64,000 nt of DNA from UBA4742 sp963785815 (GTDB lineage: Bacteria > Actinomycetota > Acidimicrobiia > Acidimicrobiales > Acidimicrobilacustridaceae), in the NCBI GenBank assembly GCA_963785815.1, contig CAWAWN010000001.1, forward strand, positions 496,001-560,000, read 5' to 3'. The position numbers were made by a program, and so were the translations under genes. The notes under the pieces are model-generated. The model was not told the DNA's origin and did not search any database. It saw only the letters and a list, made by a program, of their open reading frames with translations. Positions 42,792 through 51,184 of this stretch are shown here, piece by piece. Numbering within the stretch: position 1 is the stretch's first letter; the number at the start of each line of letters is the position of its first letter.

Positions 42792-43580
42792 TCAGCCCAC
42801 GTCGTCGCTCGGGGGGCGGGCGCCGGCCGTCGGGGCGAACGAGTTGGGCACCGGGTACTGGCCCAGCACGAAGTGCAGGATGGCGGCGTGCTGCATCTCG
42901 ACGGGCTGGATGGACGCCGTGGTCTGGATCCCGCCGGAGGAGCTGAGCACCCCGATGGCGCTCAGGTAGGTGGCGGCCGCCACCTCCTCGAGCTGCAGGG
43001 CCAGCGTGGCCAGGCCGGCCACGTCGGTGACCTTGGCCAGGGCGGGGTCGGTGACGGCCTGCTTCACCGTCTGGTCGACGCCGGTCACGGCCGGGCGGCC
43101 CGCGGCGGTGAGGATGGCGTTCCACGCCCCGGCGTGGTCCTTGTGCTGCATCTGGGCGGTCTGGGCGAAGGTCACCACGGCCGGGGGCACGGTCCCCAAC
43201 TTGCCGGCGGTGGCCGCGTCGATGCCGGCCTGGTACACGGACACGGCCAGGTTCTCGAGCCCGGTGGCCAGCGCGGCCACGGCCAGATCGGTGGCCGCGC
43301 CCGAGGCCGCGGCGGTGGTGGCGGTGGCCCCTCCGCCGGTCGAGCCGGTGGCGGTGGACGACTTCGAGCTACCGCAGGCGGCCAGGACCAGGCCGCCCGC
43401 CACCAGCCCGGTGCCGGCCAGGAACCCGCGGCGTCCGGTGACGAGGGCGCGTCGGTGCTGGTCGGTGGTGGTCGCCACCGCGTCGGCCAGATCACCGAGG
43501 CTGGCCCGGTGCATCTCGTCGAGGTCCGCGGTCATGGCGGCCAGCTCGGCTTCGGAGATCTGCATCTGGTGGTCGCTCAC
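42792..43580 (-). CDS. Tat-exported ferritin-like lipoprotein
   Basis: This 262-aa protein has a twin-arginine motif (RRGFLAG, about 50-56) and a lipobox (LAACGS), then a Gly/Thr/Ala linker and a four-helix ferritin-like domain. The pairs ENLAVSVYQAG with MQHKDHAGAW and LEEVAAATYLSA with MQHAAILHF repeat the expected E..Y / QH pattern of metal-binding helices. The function of the family is not settled; iron storage or oxidant defence is possible. Its ATG overlaps the stop of the preceding paralogue (ATGA). Confidence 0.85.
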   Translation of the reverse strand: MSDHQMQISEAELAAMTADLDEMHRASLGDLADAVATTTDQHRRALVTGRRGFLAGTGLVAGGLVLAACGSSKSSTATGSTGGGATATTAAASGAATDLAVAALATGLENLAVSVYQAGIDAATAGKLGTVPPAVVTFAQTAQMQHKDHAGAWNAILTAAGRPAVTGVDQTVKQAVTDPALAKVTDVAGLATLALQLEEVAAATYLSAIGVLSSSGGIQTTASIQPVEMQHAAILHFVLGQYPVPNSFAPTAGARPPSDDVG

Positions 43581-44422
43581 TGGACTGCTCCCTCGGCGGC
43601 GGGACGGGCCTGGTCGGTCTTGAAGAAGGCATCCGGGAACCCGACGCCGCCGGCCGCGGCCGGCAGGGTGGCCAGGTCGGTGGGCGGCAGGGCGATCTGG
43701 CCGGCCATGCCGGCGCCCAGCAGGGCCTGCACGGCCAGCAGGATCGAGGCGTGCTGCGCCTCGACCCCCATGATCGAGGCGGTGACGGCTCGGGCGTCGT
43801 GGTCGCGCAGCGCGGCGGTGTTGGCCACGTAGGTCTGGGCGGCGGTGTTCTCCAGGGTGATGGCCAGGGCGACCACGCCGGCCGGCGTGGTCAGGTCGGC
43901 GGCGCTGACCACACCCGTCAGGGCCGGATCGGGCTTGGTCTGCTTCTGGCCGCCGAGCTGGGCCGCCGCCGCGTTGAAGGCACCGGCGTGGTCGGCGTGC
44001 TGGGCCATCGTCTTGGTGGCGAACGCCTTGATGGTCGCGTTGGCGCTGGCCCCACCGATGAAGTCCAGGGTGAGCGCCTTGCCGTAGACGGCCACGGCCA
44101 GGTTCTCGATGGCCGCCGAGGTCTGCAGCATCTGCACATCGGCCGGAGCCGCGGCCGAGGCGGGCGAGTCGAGCAGGGCCATGATGGCCACCCCGAACGC
44201 CCCGGTGGCCAGCGCGGCGGCACCGGCCAGGTTGCCACGCAGCAGCCGGCGACGGTGCTCGGAGAAGTCACGGCCCTCGTCGGGGTCGAGGCCCTGTCGA
44301 CGGCGGTCCCGCCCCAGATCGACCAGCTCGTCGAGCGGATCGCGGGTGGCGGCCATGGCGTCGGCGTGGGCGTCCTGGGATGCGTCGATGAGGTCCTCGA
44401 GCTCGCGCTCGTGCTGCTTCAT
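43577..44422 (-). CDS. Ferritin-like domain protein, probably Tat-exported
   Basis: This 281-aa protein is a paralogue of its downstream partner. A long charged N-terminus precedes RRRLLRGNL and a hydrophobic stretch ending SPASAAA, which suits a Tat signal with a signal-peptidase site. The ferritin-like domain has IENLAVAVYGKAL, MAQHADHAGAF, LENTAAQTYVANT and VEAQHASILLAV, giving the same metal-ligand pattern. The ATG at 44422 was chosen over the open frame to 44518, which overlaps the divergent SDR start. The pair is translationally coupled. Confidence 0.85.
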   Translation of the reverse strand: MKQHERELEDLIDASQDAHADAMAATRDPLDELVDLGRDRRRQGLDPDEGRDFSEHRRRLLRGNLAGAAALATGAFGVAIMALLDSPASAAAPADVQMLQTSAAIENLAVAVYGKALTLDFIGGASANATIKAFATKTMAQHADHAGAFNAAAAQLGGQKQTKPDPALTGVVSAADLTTPAGVVALAITLENTAAQTYVANTAALRDHDARAVTASIMGVEAQHASILLAVQALLGAGMAGQIALPPTDLATLPAAAGGVGFPDAFFKTDQARPAAEGAVQ

Positions 44423-44511
44423 GCGAGGGCTCCGTTCTGGGGGGTTGCGAACATGTCCCCCATACGGGACCGCCCGCCCCGGTGGATGACGCGACGTGCC
44501 AGAGTGACGGC

Positions 44512-45261
44512 ATGGCACGCTTCGAGGGCAAGGTCGTGGTGGTCACCGGGTCGTCGAGCGGCATCGGCGAGGCCACCGCCCGGCGGTTCGCGGCCGAGGG
44601 GGCCACCGTGGTGGTGAACTCGGCCACCTCGGTCGACGCCGGTCGAGCCGTGGCCGGCCAGATCGGCGAGGCCGGCGGGCGCGCCACCTACGTGCAGGCC
44701 GACATCCGATCGGCTGAGCAACGGGCCCGGCTCGTCGATGCCACCGTGGCCGACCACGGCCGCCTCGACGTGCTGGTCAACAACGCAGGGGTGACCCGCG
44801 TCATCCCCCACCCCGACCTCGACGCCGTCACCGAGGAGGTCTTCCGGGACATCCTCTACGTCAACCTGATCGGCACCTTCGAGCTCACCAAGCTGGCCCT
44901 GCCCCACCTGCGCGCCACGGGCGACGCGGCGGTGGTCAACGTGTCGTCGGTGGCGGGCGTCCGGCCCACGGGCAGCTCGGTCCCCTACGCGGTGTCCAAG
45001 GCCGCGCTCAACCACCTCACCGCGCTGCTGGCCAACGTGACCGGCCCGGCCGTGCGGGTGAACGCCGTGGCCCCAGGGCTCATCCGGACGCCCTGGACGG
45101 CCGACTGGGGCCCGATCCACGACGCCATGGCCGACCGGGCGCCCCTGGGTCGCTCCGGCGAGCCCGACGACGTGGCCGCGGCGGTGGTGGACGTGGCCGC
45201 CAACCGCTACCTGACCGGTCAGGTGGTGGTGGTGGACGGCGGGTTGAGCCTGCGGGGCTGA
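44512..45261 (+). CDS. SDR family oxidoreductase
   Basis: This 249-aa classical short-chain dehydrogenase has TGSSSGIG (cofactor binding, 11-18), NNAG, the catalytic Ser in VSSVAG, and YAVSK. The Arg-free NSATSVD region after the second strand does not settle NAD versus NADP. The ATG at 44512 gives the usual N-terminus (ARFEGKVVVVTG). It is divergent from the ferritin-like pair. The substrate is unknown. Confidence 0.92.
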   Translation: MARFEGKVVVVTGSSSGIGEATARRFAAEGATVVVNSATSVDAGRAVAGQIGEAGGRATYVQADIRSAEQRARLVDATVADHGRLDVLVNNAGVTRVIPHPDLDAVTEEVFRDILYVNLIGTFELTKLALPHLRATGDAAVVNVSSVAGVRPTGSSVPYAVSKAALNHLTALLANVTGPAVRVNAVAPGLIRTPWTADWGPIHDAMADRAPLGRSGEPDDVAAAVVDVAANRYLTGQVVVVDGGLSLRG

Positions 45262-45345
45262 GCCGCGATCCACCACCGCGGCCCGAGCTCGACCACCGGC
45301 ACCAGCTCGACGACGGAGACGACGACGCCTCAGTGACCGTCGCGC

Positions 45346-46188
45346 TCAGGCTGCTGTTCGGCCCGGAGACTGCCACAGCGGCATCGTGCGCGTCTGCGGG
45401 TCGTACTGGCGCAGCAGGGTCGACAGGTACAGCGGGTCGGTGAAGTCGTTCGGGTGGTGGCCCGGCAACGCCGACACCAGCATGGCCGGGAACAGCTCGA
45501 AGGCGGCGCTGACGGCCCACCGGGCCAGGCGCATGTGGGTCATGGGCCGCCACAGCCGACCGTCGTCGCGCAGCATGACCAACGCCGCAGCCCACACGAA
45601 GAAGCCGAGCAGCGCGGTGCCCTGCACCATGGCCGCGGCGTAGCGCAGCTTCGAGCCGTCGATGGCCTCGTAGACGTCGAAGGCCACGCTCTTGTGCTCC
45701 ACCTCCTCGGACAGGTGCCAGAGGAACAACGTGGTGGCCAGCGGATCGGCATCGGCGAACAGGTCGCCCGAGTGCTCGTCCACCCACCGGGCCAGCAGGA
45801 ACGACATGATCTCGCCCCCGGCGGAGAAGGCCACGTTGTAGGAACGGCTGCGCGTCCGGGTCACCCAGTCCGCGCACCGCTTCATCCAACGCTCGACCCG
45901 GGCCACCCTGGGGTGGCGGGCGCGGATGATCTCGTTGAAGCGGGCGTGCTCGCGGTGGTGGCCGACCTCCTGGCGGATGTAGTCCTCGACCCGGGCCCGG
46001 TGGGCCGGATCCAGGTCGTCCAGGCAGGCGCGCACCGCCTTGATGAACAGCGGCTCGGCGTAGGGCATGAGCAGCGACAGCCCGTTGGCCATGGCGGCGA
46101 ACTCGGGACGACCGGGGATCCACGCCGGGTCCATGTCGTCGGGATAGGCGAACCGCACCCGACGCAGCGGCAGGGGCTGGTTGCTCAC
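45346..46188 (-). CDS. Metal-dependent hydrolase-like protein (PF10118 type)
   Basis: This 280-aa protein has a long mainly helical fold with many conserved acidic and His residues (EVGHHREHARFN and HLSEEVEHKSVAFDVYEA), which suggest a di-metal four-helix bundle. The family is labelled predicted metal-dependent hydrolase. A membrane-like segment (about 200-222) follows. The start is uncertain: GTG 46188 has GAGGTGG upstream, while ATG 46260 would overlap the carbonic anhydrase stop as ATGA. It is the last gene of the P450-ferredoxin-carbonic anhydrase operon. Confidence 0.8.
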   Translation of the reverse strand: MSNQPLPLRRVRFAYPDDMDPAWIPGRPEFAAMANGLSLLMPYAEPLFIKAVRACLDDLDPAHRARVEDYIRQEVGHHREHARFNEIIRARHPRVARVERWMKRCADWVTRTRSRSYNVAFSAGGEIMSFLLARWVDEHSGDLFADADPLATTLFLWHLSEEVEHKSVAFDVYEAIDGSKLRYAAAMVQGTALLGFFVWAAALVMLRDDGRLWRPMTHMRLARWAVSAAFELFPAMLVSALPGHHPNDFTDPLYLSTLLRQYDPQTRTMPLWQSPGRTAA

Positions 46189-46256
46189 ACCCACCTCATC
46201 GGCGCTCGGTCCGGACGGGATGAGCAGATCCGCGGGATGCCGTCCCGGGCACCCGC

Positions 46257-46769
46257 TCATGAAGACGGGTTGAGGTCCTCGCACACCAGGCGCAGCAGCC
46301 CGGTGTCGACCTCGTAGACCAGGCCGGAGACCAGGCCGGGGCCGACCAGCCACGGGCAGTCGAGGAGGGTCCGGACCTGGACGCGGACCGACTCGTCCAC
46401 GTCCTCGAAGCCGGGCACGTCCCAGCCCGGCTCCGCACCGTTGCCCGCCGCCAGCTCGCGACGGAAGGCCTCGTCGTCGAAGCGGTGCAGGCCGCAGTCG
46501 GTGTGCTGCACGAGCACCACGTCGATGGTGCCCAGCTTGCGCTGGGACAGGGCCAGGGACCGCAGCACGTCGTCGGTGACCACGCCCCCGGCGTTGCGGA
46601 TGATGTGGGCCTCGCCGTTGCCCAGGCCCATGGCCGCGAACACGTCGATGCGCGAGTCCATGCAGGTGATCACGGCCAGGTGCCGTCTCGGTCGGTTGGA
46701 GGCCGGACCGGCGAAGTGGGCCGCGGCCCAGGTCTGGTTGGCGGCGCGGATCTCGTCTGCAGTGGTCAC
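46257..46769 (-). CDS. Beta-carbonic anhydrase
   Basis: This 170-aa enzyme interconverts CO2 and bicarbonate. Zinc ligands and the dyad are visible in CMDSRID and HTDCGLH, with the substrate-side NAGG. The GTG at 46769 overlaps the ferredoxin stop (GTGA), and this start gives the normal family length. Its place in a P450/ferredoxin operon is unusual and unexplained. Confidence 0.9.
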   Translation of the reverse strand: MTTADEIRAANQTWAAAHFAGPASNRPRRHLAVITCMDSRIDVFAAMGLGNGEAHIIRNAGGVVTDDVLRSLALSQRKLGTIDVVLVQHTDCGLHRFDDEAFRRELAAGNGAEPGWDVPGFEDVDESVRVQVRTLLDCPWLVGPGLVSGLVYEVDTGLLRLVCEDLNPSS

Positions 46770-46963
46770 GGGCCTGACTGTATGGAGATGGCGCGCTCCG
46801 GGCAGCGATCCACCGCGGTGCGGACCGTGGCCTCGAGACCAGGGGGCACCTCGGACACCAGGACCACGGCGTAGCCGTCGTCGGTCAGGTCGAACACCTG
46901 GGGGCACAGGCCCATGCACACGCCGTGGCCGCGGCAGCCGTCGGCGTCCACCTCGACCTTCAC
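46766..46963 (-). CDS. Small ferredoxin (P450-associated type)
   Basis: This 65-aa protein has CRGHGVCMGLCP (Cys 10, 16, 20) and a distant CP (Cys 54). With Gly-His in place of a fourth cysteine in the first motif, the pattern is that of [3Fe-4S]-type ferredoxins which feed electrons to bacterial P450s. Its ATG overlaps the P450 stop (ATGA), so it is very likely the redox partner of that P450. Confidence 0.92.
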   Translation of the reverse strand: MKVEVDADGCRGHGVCMGLCPQVFDLTDDGYAVVLVSEVPPGLEATVRTAVDRCPERAISIQSGP

Positions 46964-48252
46964 GCCGTGGCCCCCTCGGCCGGGGTGAACTCGAGGTGCA
47001 GCCGGGTCAGGCCGCGGAGGATGAAGGTGGGGACGTAGCGGTAGCGGCGGTCGCCGGCCCGGCCGTGGTGCTCCTCGGAGATGCGGATGTCGGCGGTGCG
47101 GTCGAGCAGGCGCTCCAGGCTCACCCGGGCCTCGGCGCGGGCCAGGGGGGCGCCGGGGCAGGTGTGGGGGCCGCGGCCGAACGAGAGGTGGGTGCGGGCG
47201 TTGGGCCGATCGATCCGGAAGGTGGCCGGGTCGTCGAACGTGCGCGGGTCGCGGTTGGCCGCGGCGTTGACCAACATGACCGTGGTGCCCGCCGGCAGGT
47301 CCACGCCACCGACCGTGGTGGGCACCCGGGACAGCCGGAAGTCGCCCTTGACCGGGCTCTCGACGCGCAGCGTCTCCTCGATGAAGTTCGGGATGCGGTC
47401 GCGCTCGGCTCGCAGCAGGGCCTGCAGCTCGGCGTCCTCGGCGATCATCTTCACCGCCGAGCTGAGCAGTCGCACCGTGGTCTCCTGGCCGGCGGCGAAC
47501 AGGTTGGCGGCCACCCGCACCACGTCGATCACCTCGGGCGTGGACCCGTCGGGGAAGGTGGCTGCGGCCAGTCCGGTGAGCACGTCGCCGCGGGGGTTCT
47601 GGCGGCGGTCGTCGACGTAGTCGGTGAAGCGCTCGTAGAGGTAGGCCAGGGGCGAGTGGGCCAGCGCCTCCTCGTCGGTGCTGCCCACCGCCCCGCGGGG
47701 GTGCTTGCCGCCGAGCAGCGCCTCCTCGAAGCGGGGGTGGTCCTCCTCGGGCACGCCCAGCAGGTCGGCGATCACCAGCAGGGCGAAGGGGCTGGCGAAC
47801 TCGGAGATGTACTCGCCGCGGTCCCCGTCGAGGAGCACGTCGAGCTGGCGGTCAGCCAGGCGCCACATGAACTCCTGGTTCTCCGACAGGCGCTTGGGGG
47901 TGATCAACCGCATCAGCAGGGCGCGGTGGTCGGTGTGCACCGGTGGGTCGAAGGTGGGGAGCTGGTCGCTCATGGGCAGCTCGTCGCGGTGCGCGGCGAT
48001 CACCTCGGTCAGGTCGTCGCCCTCGAGGGGCACCGGGAAGCCCGGGAAGGGACCGGTCACCGACAGGCACGACGAGAACCGCTCCGTGTCGTTGTAGACG
48101 GCGGTCGCCTCCTCGTAGCCGGTGATCATCACCACGTCGTGGTGCGGCTCGCGCTGCACCGGGCACTGGGCCCGCAACGACTCGAAGTAGGGATACGGAT
48201 CGACCAACAGCTCGTCACCCGTGAAGAAGTCGATCGCATCGAACTCGCTCAC
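46960..48252 (-). CDS. Cytochrome P450
   Basis: This 430-aa soluble bacterial P450 has the I-helix AGQETT (about 250-255), ExxR in EETLR, and the heme loop FGRGPHTCPGAPLAR. The sequence is complete. GTG 48252 was chosen since it follows AAAGGTG. An in-frame ATG at 48318 would add a basic leader. It heads an operon with ferredoxin, carbonic anhydrase and the metal hydrolase-like gene, all with 4-bp overlaps. It is divergent from the iron ABC importer. The substrate is unknown. Confidence 0.93.
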   Translation of the reverse strand: MSEFDAIDFFTGDELLVDPYPYFESLRAQCPVQREPHHDVVMITGYEEATAVYNDTERFSSCLSVTGPFPGFPVPLEGDDLTEVIAAHRDELPMSDQLPTFDPPVHTDHRALLMRLITPKRLSENQEFMWRLADRQLDVLLDGDRGEYISEFASPFALLVIADLLGVPEEDHPRFEEALLGGKHPRGAVGSTDEEALAHSPLAYLYERFTDYVDDRRQNPRGDVLTGLAAATFPDGSTPEVIDVVRVAANLFAAGQETTVRLLSSAVKMIAEDAELQALLRAERDRIPNFIEETLRVESPVKGDFRLSRVPTTVGGVDLPAGTTVMLVNAAANRDPRTFDDPATFRIDRPNARTHLSFGRGPHTCPGAPLARAEARVSLERLLDRTADIRISEEHHGRAGDRRYRYVPTFILRGLTRLHLEFTPAEGATA

Positions 48253-48386
48253 CCAGGGCACCTTTCGCCGAGCGCGCCGCCGCCCCGGCGCGAGAACATG
48301 GTTCTTCCTTTCTGCCAACCATCATGCCCGAAGTTGGCGGCCCAGGTTCACCGATCGCCACCGCGAGTTGTGCCCGCCCGTTTGTT

Positions 48387-48396
48387 AGGTATACCT
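48387..48396. promoter_or_regulatory. AGGTATACCT palindrome before the iron importer (candidate DtxR/IdeR-like site)
   Basis: The perfect 10-bp palindrome sits in TTAGGTATACCTTC, 8 bp before the ATG of the binding-protein gene and 134 bp from the divergent P450 start. TTAGGT...ACCT resembles half-sites of the DtxR/IdeR iron box but with a shortened centre. TATACC inside it could be a -10 box. Confidence 0.4.
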
Positions 48397-48404
48397 TCCA
48401 TCAT

Positions 48405-49472
48405 ATGAACAGCTTGCGAACGCGCCGCGCTCGGCTCACCATCGCCGTGGTGGGCCTGGGGGCCATCCTGCTGGCCGCGTGCTCCGGCGGCGGGTCGACC
48501 GCCACGTCGAGTTCGACCGGGTCGAGCGGCGCGGGCGTGAGCATCACGCTCTACAGCGGGCAGCACGAGGAGACGACCGCCGCGCTGGTCAAGGCCTTCG
48601 AGGCCAAGACCGGCATCGGGGTCAAGGTGCGCAGCGACGACGAGGACGTCCTGGCCCAGCAGATCGAGCAGGAGGGCTCGCGCTCGCCGGCCGACGTGGT
48701 CTACACCGAGAACTCCCCGCCCCTGATGGCCCTCGAGCAGAAGGACCAGTTGGCCAAGCTCGATGCCGCCACCCTGGCCCGGGTGCCCGCCTCCTACAGC
48801 TCGCCCACCGGGCAGTGGGTGGGCGTCTCGGCGCGGGTGTCCACGCTGGTCTACGACACCAAGGCCCTGAAGCCGTCGCAGCTGCCCACCTCGGTCATGG
48901 ACCTGGCCGACCCCAAGTGGAAGGGGAAGCTGGGCCTGGCCCCGGGCGAGACCGACTTCCAGCCGATCGTCACCTCGATCATCCACAGCCACGGCCGCGA
49001 TGCCGCCCTGGCCTGGCTCCAGGCCGTGAAGGCCAACGCCGAGAGCGACACCTACCCCGACAACGAGACGCTGGTCTCCGAGGTGAACAAGGGCCATGTG
49101 CAGCTGGCCCTCATCAACCACTACTACTGGTACCGCCTGCGCAAGGAGCTGGGCGCGGCGGCCATGCACTCGGCGCTGGCCCCCCTGGCGGCCCACGATC
49201 CGGGCTACGTGGTGGACGTCTCGGGCGCCGGGGTGCTCACCTCGTCGAAGCACCCCACCCAGGCCCAGCAGCTCGTGGCCTTCCTGGTCAGCGCCGAGGG
49301 CCAGAACATCCTGGCCACCTCCGACAGCTACGAGTACCCGCTGGCCACCGGCAGCCCGGCCAGCCCCGAGCTGCCGCCCTTCGCCCAGCTGCAACCCAAC
49401 GAGCTGAGCGTGGCCCAACTGGGCGACGGGTCCGAGGCGGTGGCCCTGCTGCAACAGGCCGAGCTGCTGTGA
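48405..49472 (+). CDS. Fe(III)-type ABC transporter substrate-binding lipoprotein
   Basis: This 355-aa protein has a lipobox (LLAACSG, about residue 26) and an FbpA-like binding fold. The segments ITLYSGQHEETT, ADVVYTENSPPL, GVSARVSTLVYDT and the tyrosines in NHYYWYRL are typical of ferric-binding proteins, where adjacent Tyr residues coordinate iron. The ATG at 48405 fits the signal peptide. The permease and ATPase follow on the same strand. Confidence 0.9.
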   Translation: MNSLRTRRARLTIAVVGLGAILLAACSGGGSTATSSSTGSSGAGVSITLYSGQHEETTAALVKAFEAKTGIGVKVRSDDEDVLAQQIEQEGSRSPADVVYTENSPPLMALEQKDQLAKLDAATLARVPASYSSPTGQWVGVSARVSTLVYDTKALKPSQLPTSVMDLADPKWKGKLGLAPGETDFQPIVTSIIHSHGRDAALAWLQAVKANAESDTYPDNETLVSEVNKGHVQLALINHYYWYRLRKELGAAAMHSALAPLAAHDPGYVVDVSGAGVLTSSKHPTQAQQLVAFLVSAEGQNILATSDSYEYPLATGSPASPELPPFAQLQPNELSVAQLGDGSEAVALLQQAELL

Positions 49473-49510
49473 GCCCCGACCCGGGCGGCTCCCACTAGCC
49501 TCGACCCTCC

Positions 49511-51184
49511 GTGGCCCTCGCCAGCTCCGCCCCTCCACCGTCTGCGTGGGGATCGACCAGCCCGCCGGGTGGCGCCCGGTCGGACCTGGGGACGGCGATC
49601 GGCCCGACCCGGCGGCGACGCCGGCCCTGGGCCCTGCTGGTGGTGAGCGCCGCCATCGGCGTGGTGGTGGTGTCGCCGCTCGCCTTCCTGGTCATCCAGG
49701 CCGCGCAGGCCGGATGGAGCGAGATCTCCCGCCTGGTCTTCCGCCACCTCACCGCCCGGCTGCTGTGGAACACGGTGGCGCTGACCGTGGTGGTCACGGT
49801 GGGCTGTGCCGTGGTGGGCACCAGCGCCGCCTTCGCCATCGAGCGGACCCGCGTGCCGCTGGCCCGCCTGTGGTCGGTGCTGGTGGTCATCCCGCTGGCC
49901 ATCCCCGACTTCGTGGTGGGCTACGCCTGGGTGTCGCTGGCCCCCGAGCTGCACGGCCTGTGGGGAGCCAGCCTGATCATGACCCTGGCCCTGTACCCAC
50001 TCGTCTACCTGCCCGTGGCCGCCAGCCTGCGGCGCACCGACCCCGCGCTGGAAGAGGTGTCCCGGAGCCTGGGCGTGGGACGGATCGCCACCTTCCGCCG
50101 GGTCACGCTGCGACAGATCAGACCCGGCCTGGCCGGGGGGTGCCTGGTGGTGGCGCTGGCCCTGCTGGCCGAGTTCGGCGCCTTCGAGATCGTGCGCTTC
50201 CAGACCTTCACCACCACCATCTACGCCGAGGCGCAGGTGGGGTTCAACTCACCCGCCGCTTGCGCGCTGTCGCTCGTGCTGGTGGCCCTCGGCCTGGTGG
50301 TGGTGGGGGCCGAGCTGAGCCTGAACCGCCGCAGCCGCCTGGCCCGGGTGGGCCCGCAGGCCTCCCGACCGCCGACGCGGGCCCGGCTCGGGTGGGGTGT
50401 CGCGCCGGTGCTCGCCGGCCTGGCCGCGCTGGTGGTGCTGGCCCTGGGCGTCCCGGTCGGCGCGCTGGTGCACTGGCTGCGCTCGGGCCAGGCCAGCACG
50501 CTGCCGGGCGTGTCGGTACTGGCCACCACCGGCCAGACCGCGGCCTATGCGGCGGCGGCGGCGGTGGTGACCACGGCGGCCGCGCTGCCCATCGCCTGGC
50601 TGGCGGTGCGCCACGCCAGCCGGGTGGGGATGCTGATCGAGCGGGCCATCTACCTGGTGCAGTGCCTGCCCGGGTTGGTCATCGCCTTGAGCCTGGTCTT
50701 CTTCTCCATCCACTACCTGTTCCGCTTCTACCAGACGCCTGAGCTGCTGGTCGCGGCCTACGTGATCCTGTTCTTCCCGCTGGCCCTGATCTGCGTGCTG
50801 GCCTCGGTGGCCCAGGCGCCACCCGGGCTGGCCGAGACGGCCCGATCGCTCGGGGTGGGACGCCTGGGCGCCTTCCGCCGCGTCACGCTGCCGCTCATCG
50901 GGCCGGGGTTGGCCGCCGCCTTCTGCCTGGTCTTCCTGTCGGCGGTGACCGAGCTCACGGCCACCCTGATCCTGATCCCCACCGACACCCACACCCTGGC
51001 CACCCAGTTCTGGGCGTACCAGACCAACGCCTCCTACGCCGCGGCCGCGCCCTACGCGGCCATGCTGGTGGCCATCGCCGTGGTGCCGAGCTACGTGCTG
51101 GCCCGCTGGTTCGACCGACGCCTGGCGTCGGGCCAGGGTGCCCTGGTGGCGGCGGCCGGCGCCGAGCCGGAGCCGGTCCCGTGA
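49511..51184 (+). CDS. Fe(III)-type ABC transporter permease (duplicated)
   Basis: This 557-aa protein is a fused double permease with EAA loops in both halves (EEVSRSLGVGRIATFRRV and AETARSLGVGRLGAFRRV), as in FbpB. It has about twelve helices. The start is GTG, 38 bp after the binding-protein gene. Its stop overlaps the ATPase GTG (GTGA). Confidence 0.9.
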   Translation: MALASSAPPPSAWGSTSPPGGARSDLGTAIGPTRRRRRPWALLVVSAAIGVVVVSPLAFLVIQAAQAGWSEISRLVFRHLTARLLWNTVALTVVVTVGCAVVGTSAAFAIERTRVPLARLWSVLVVIPLAIPDFVVGYAWVSLAPELHGLWGASLIMTLALYPLVYLPVAASLRRTDPALEEVSRSLGVGRIATFRRVTLRQIRPGLAGGCLVVALALLAEFGAFEIVRFQTFTTTIYAEAQVGFNSPAACALSLVLVALGLVVVGAELSLNRRSRLARVGPQASRPPTRARLGWGVAPVLAGLAALVVLALGVPVGALVHWLRSGQASTLPGVSVLATTGQTAAYAAAAAVVTTAAALPIAWLAVRHASRVGMLIERAIYLVQCLPGLVIALSLVFFSIHYLFRFYQTPELLVAAYVILFFPLALICVLASVAQAPPGLAETARSLGVGRLGAFRRVTLPLIGPGLAAAFCLVFLSAVTELTATLILIPTDTHTLATQFWAYQTNASYAAAAPYAAMLVAIAVVPSYVLARWFDRRLASGQGALVAAAGAEPEPVP

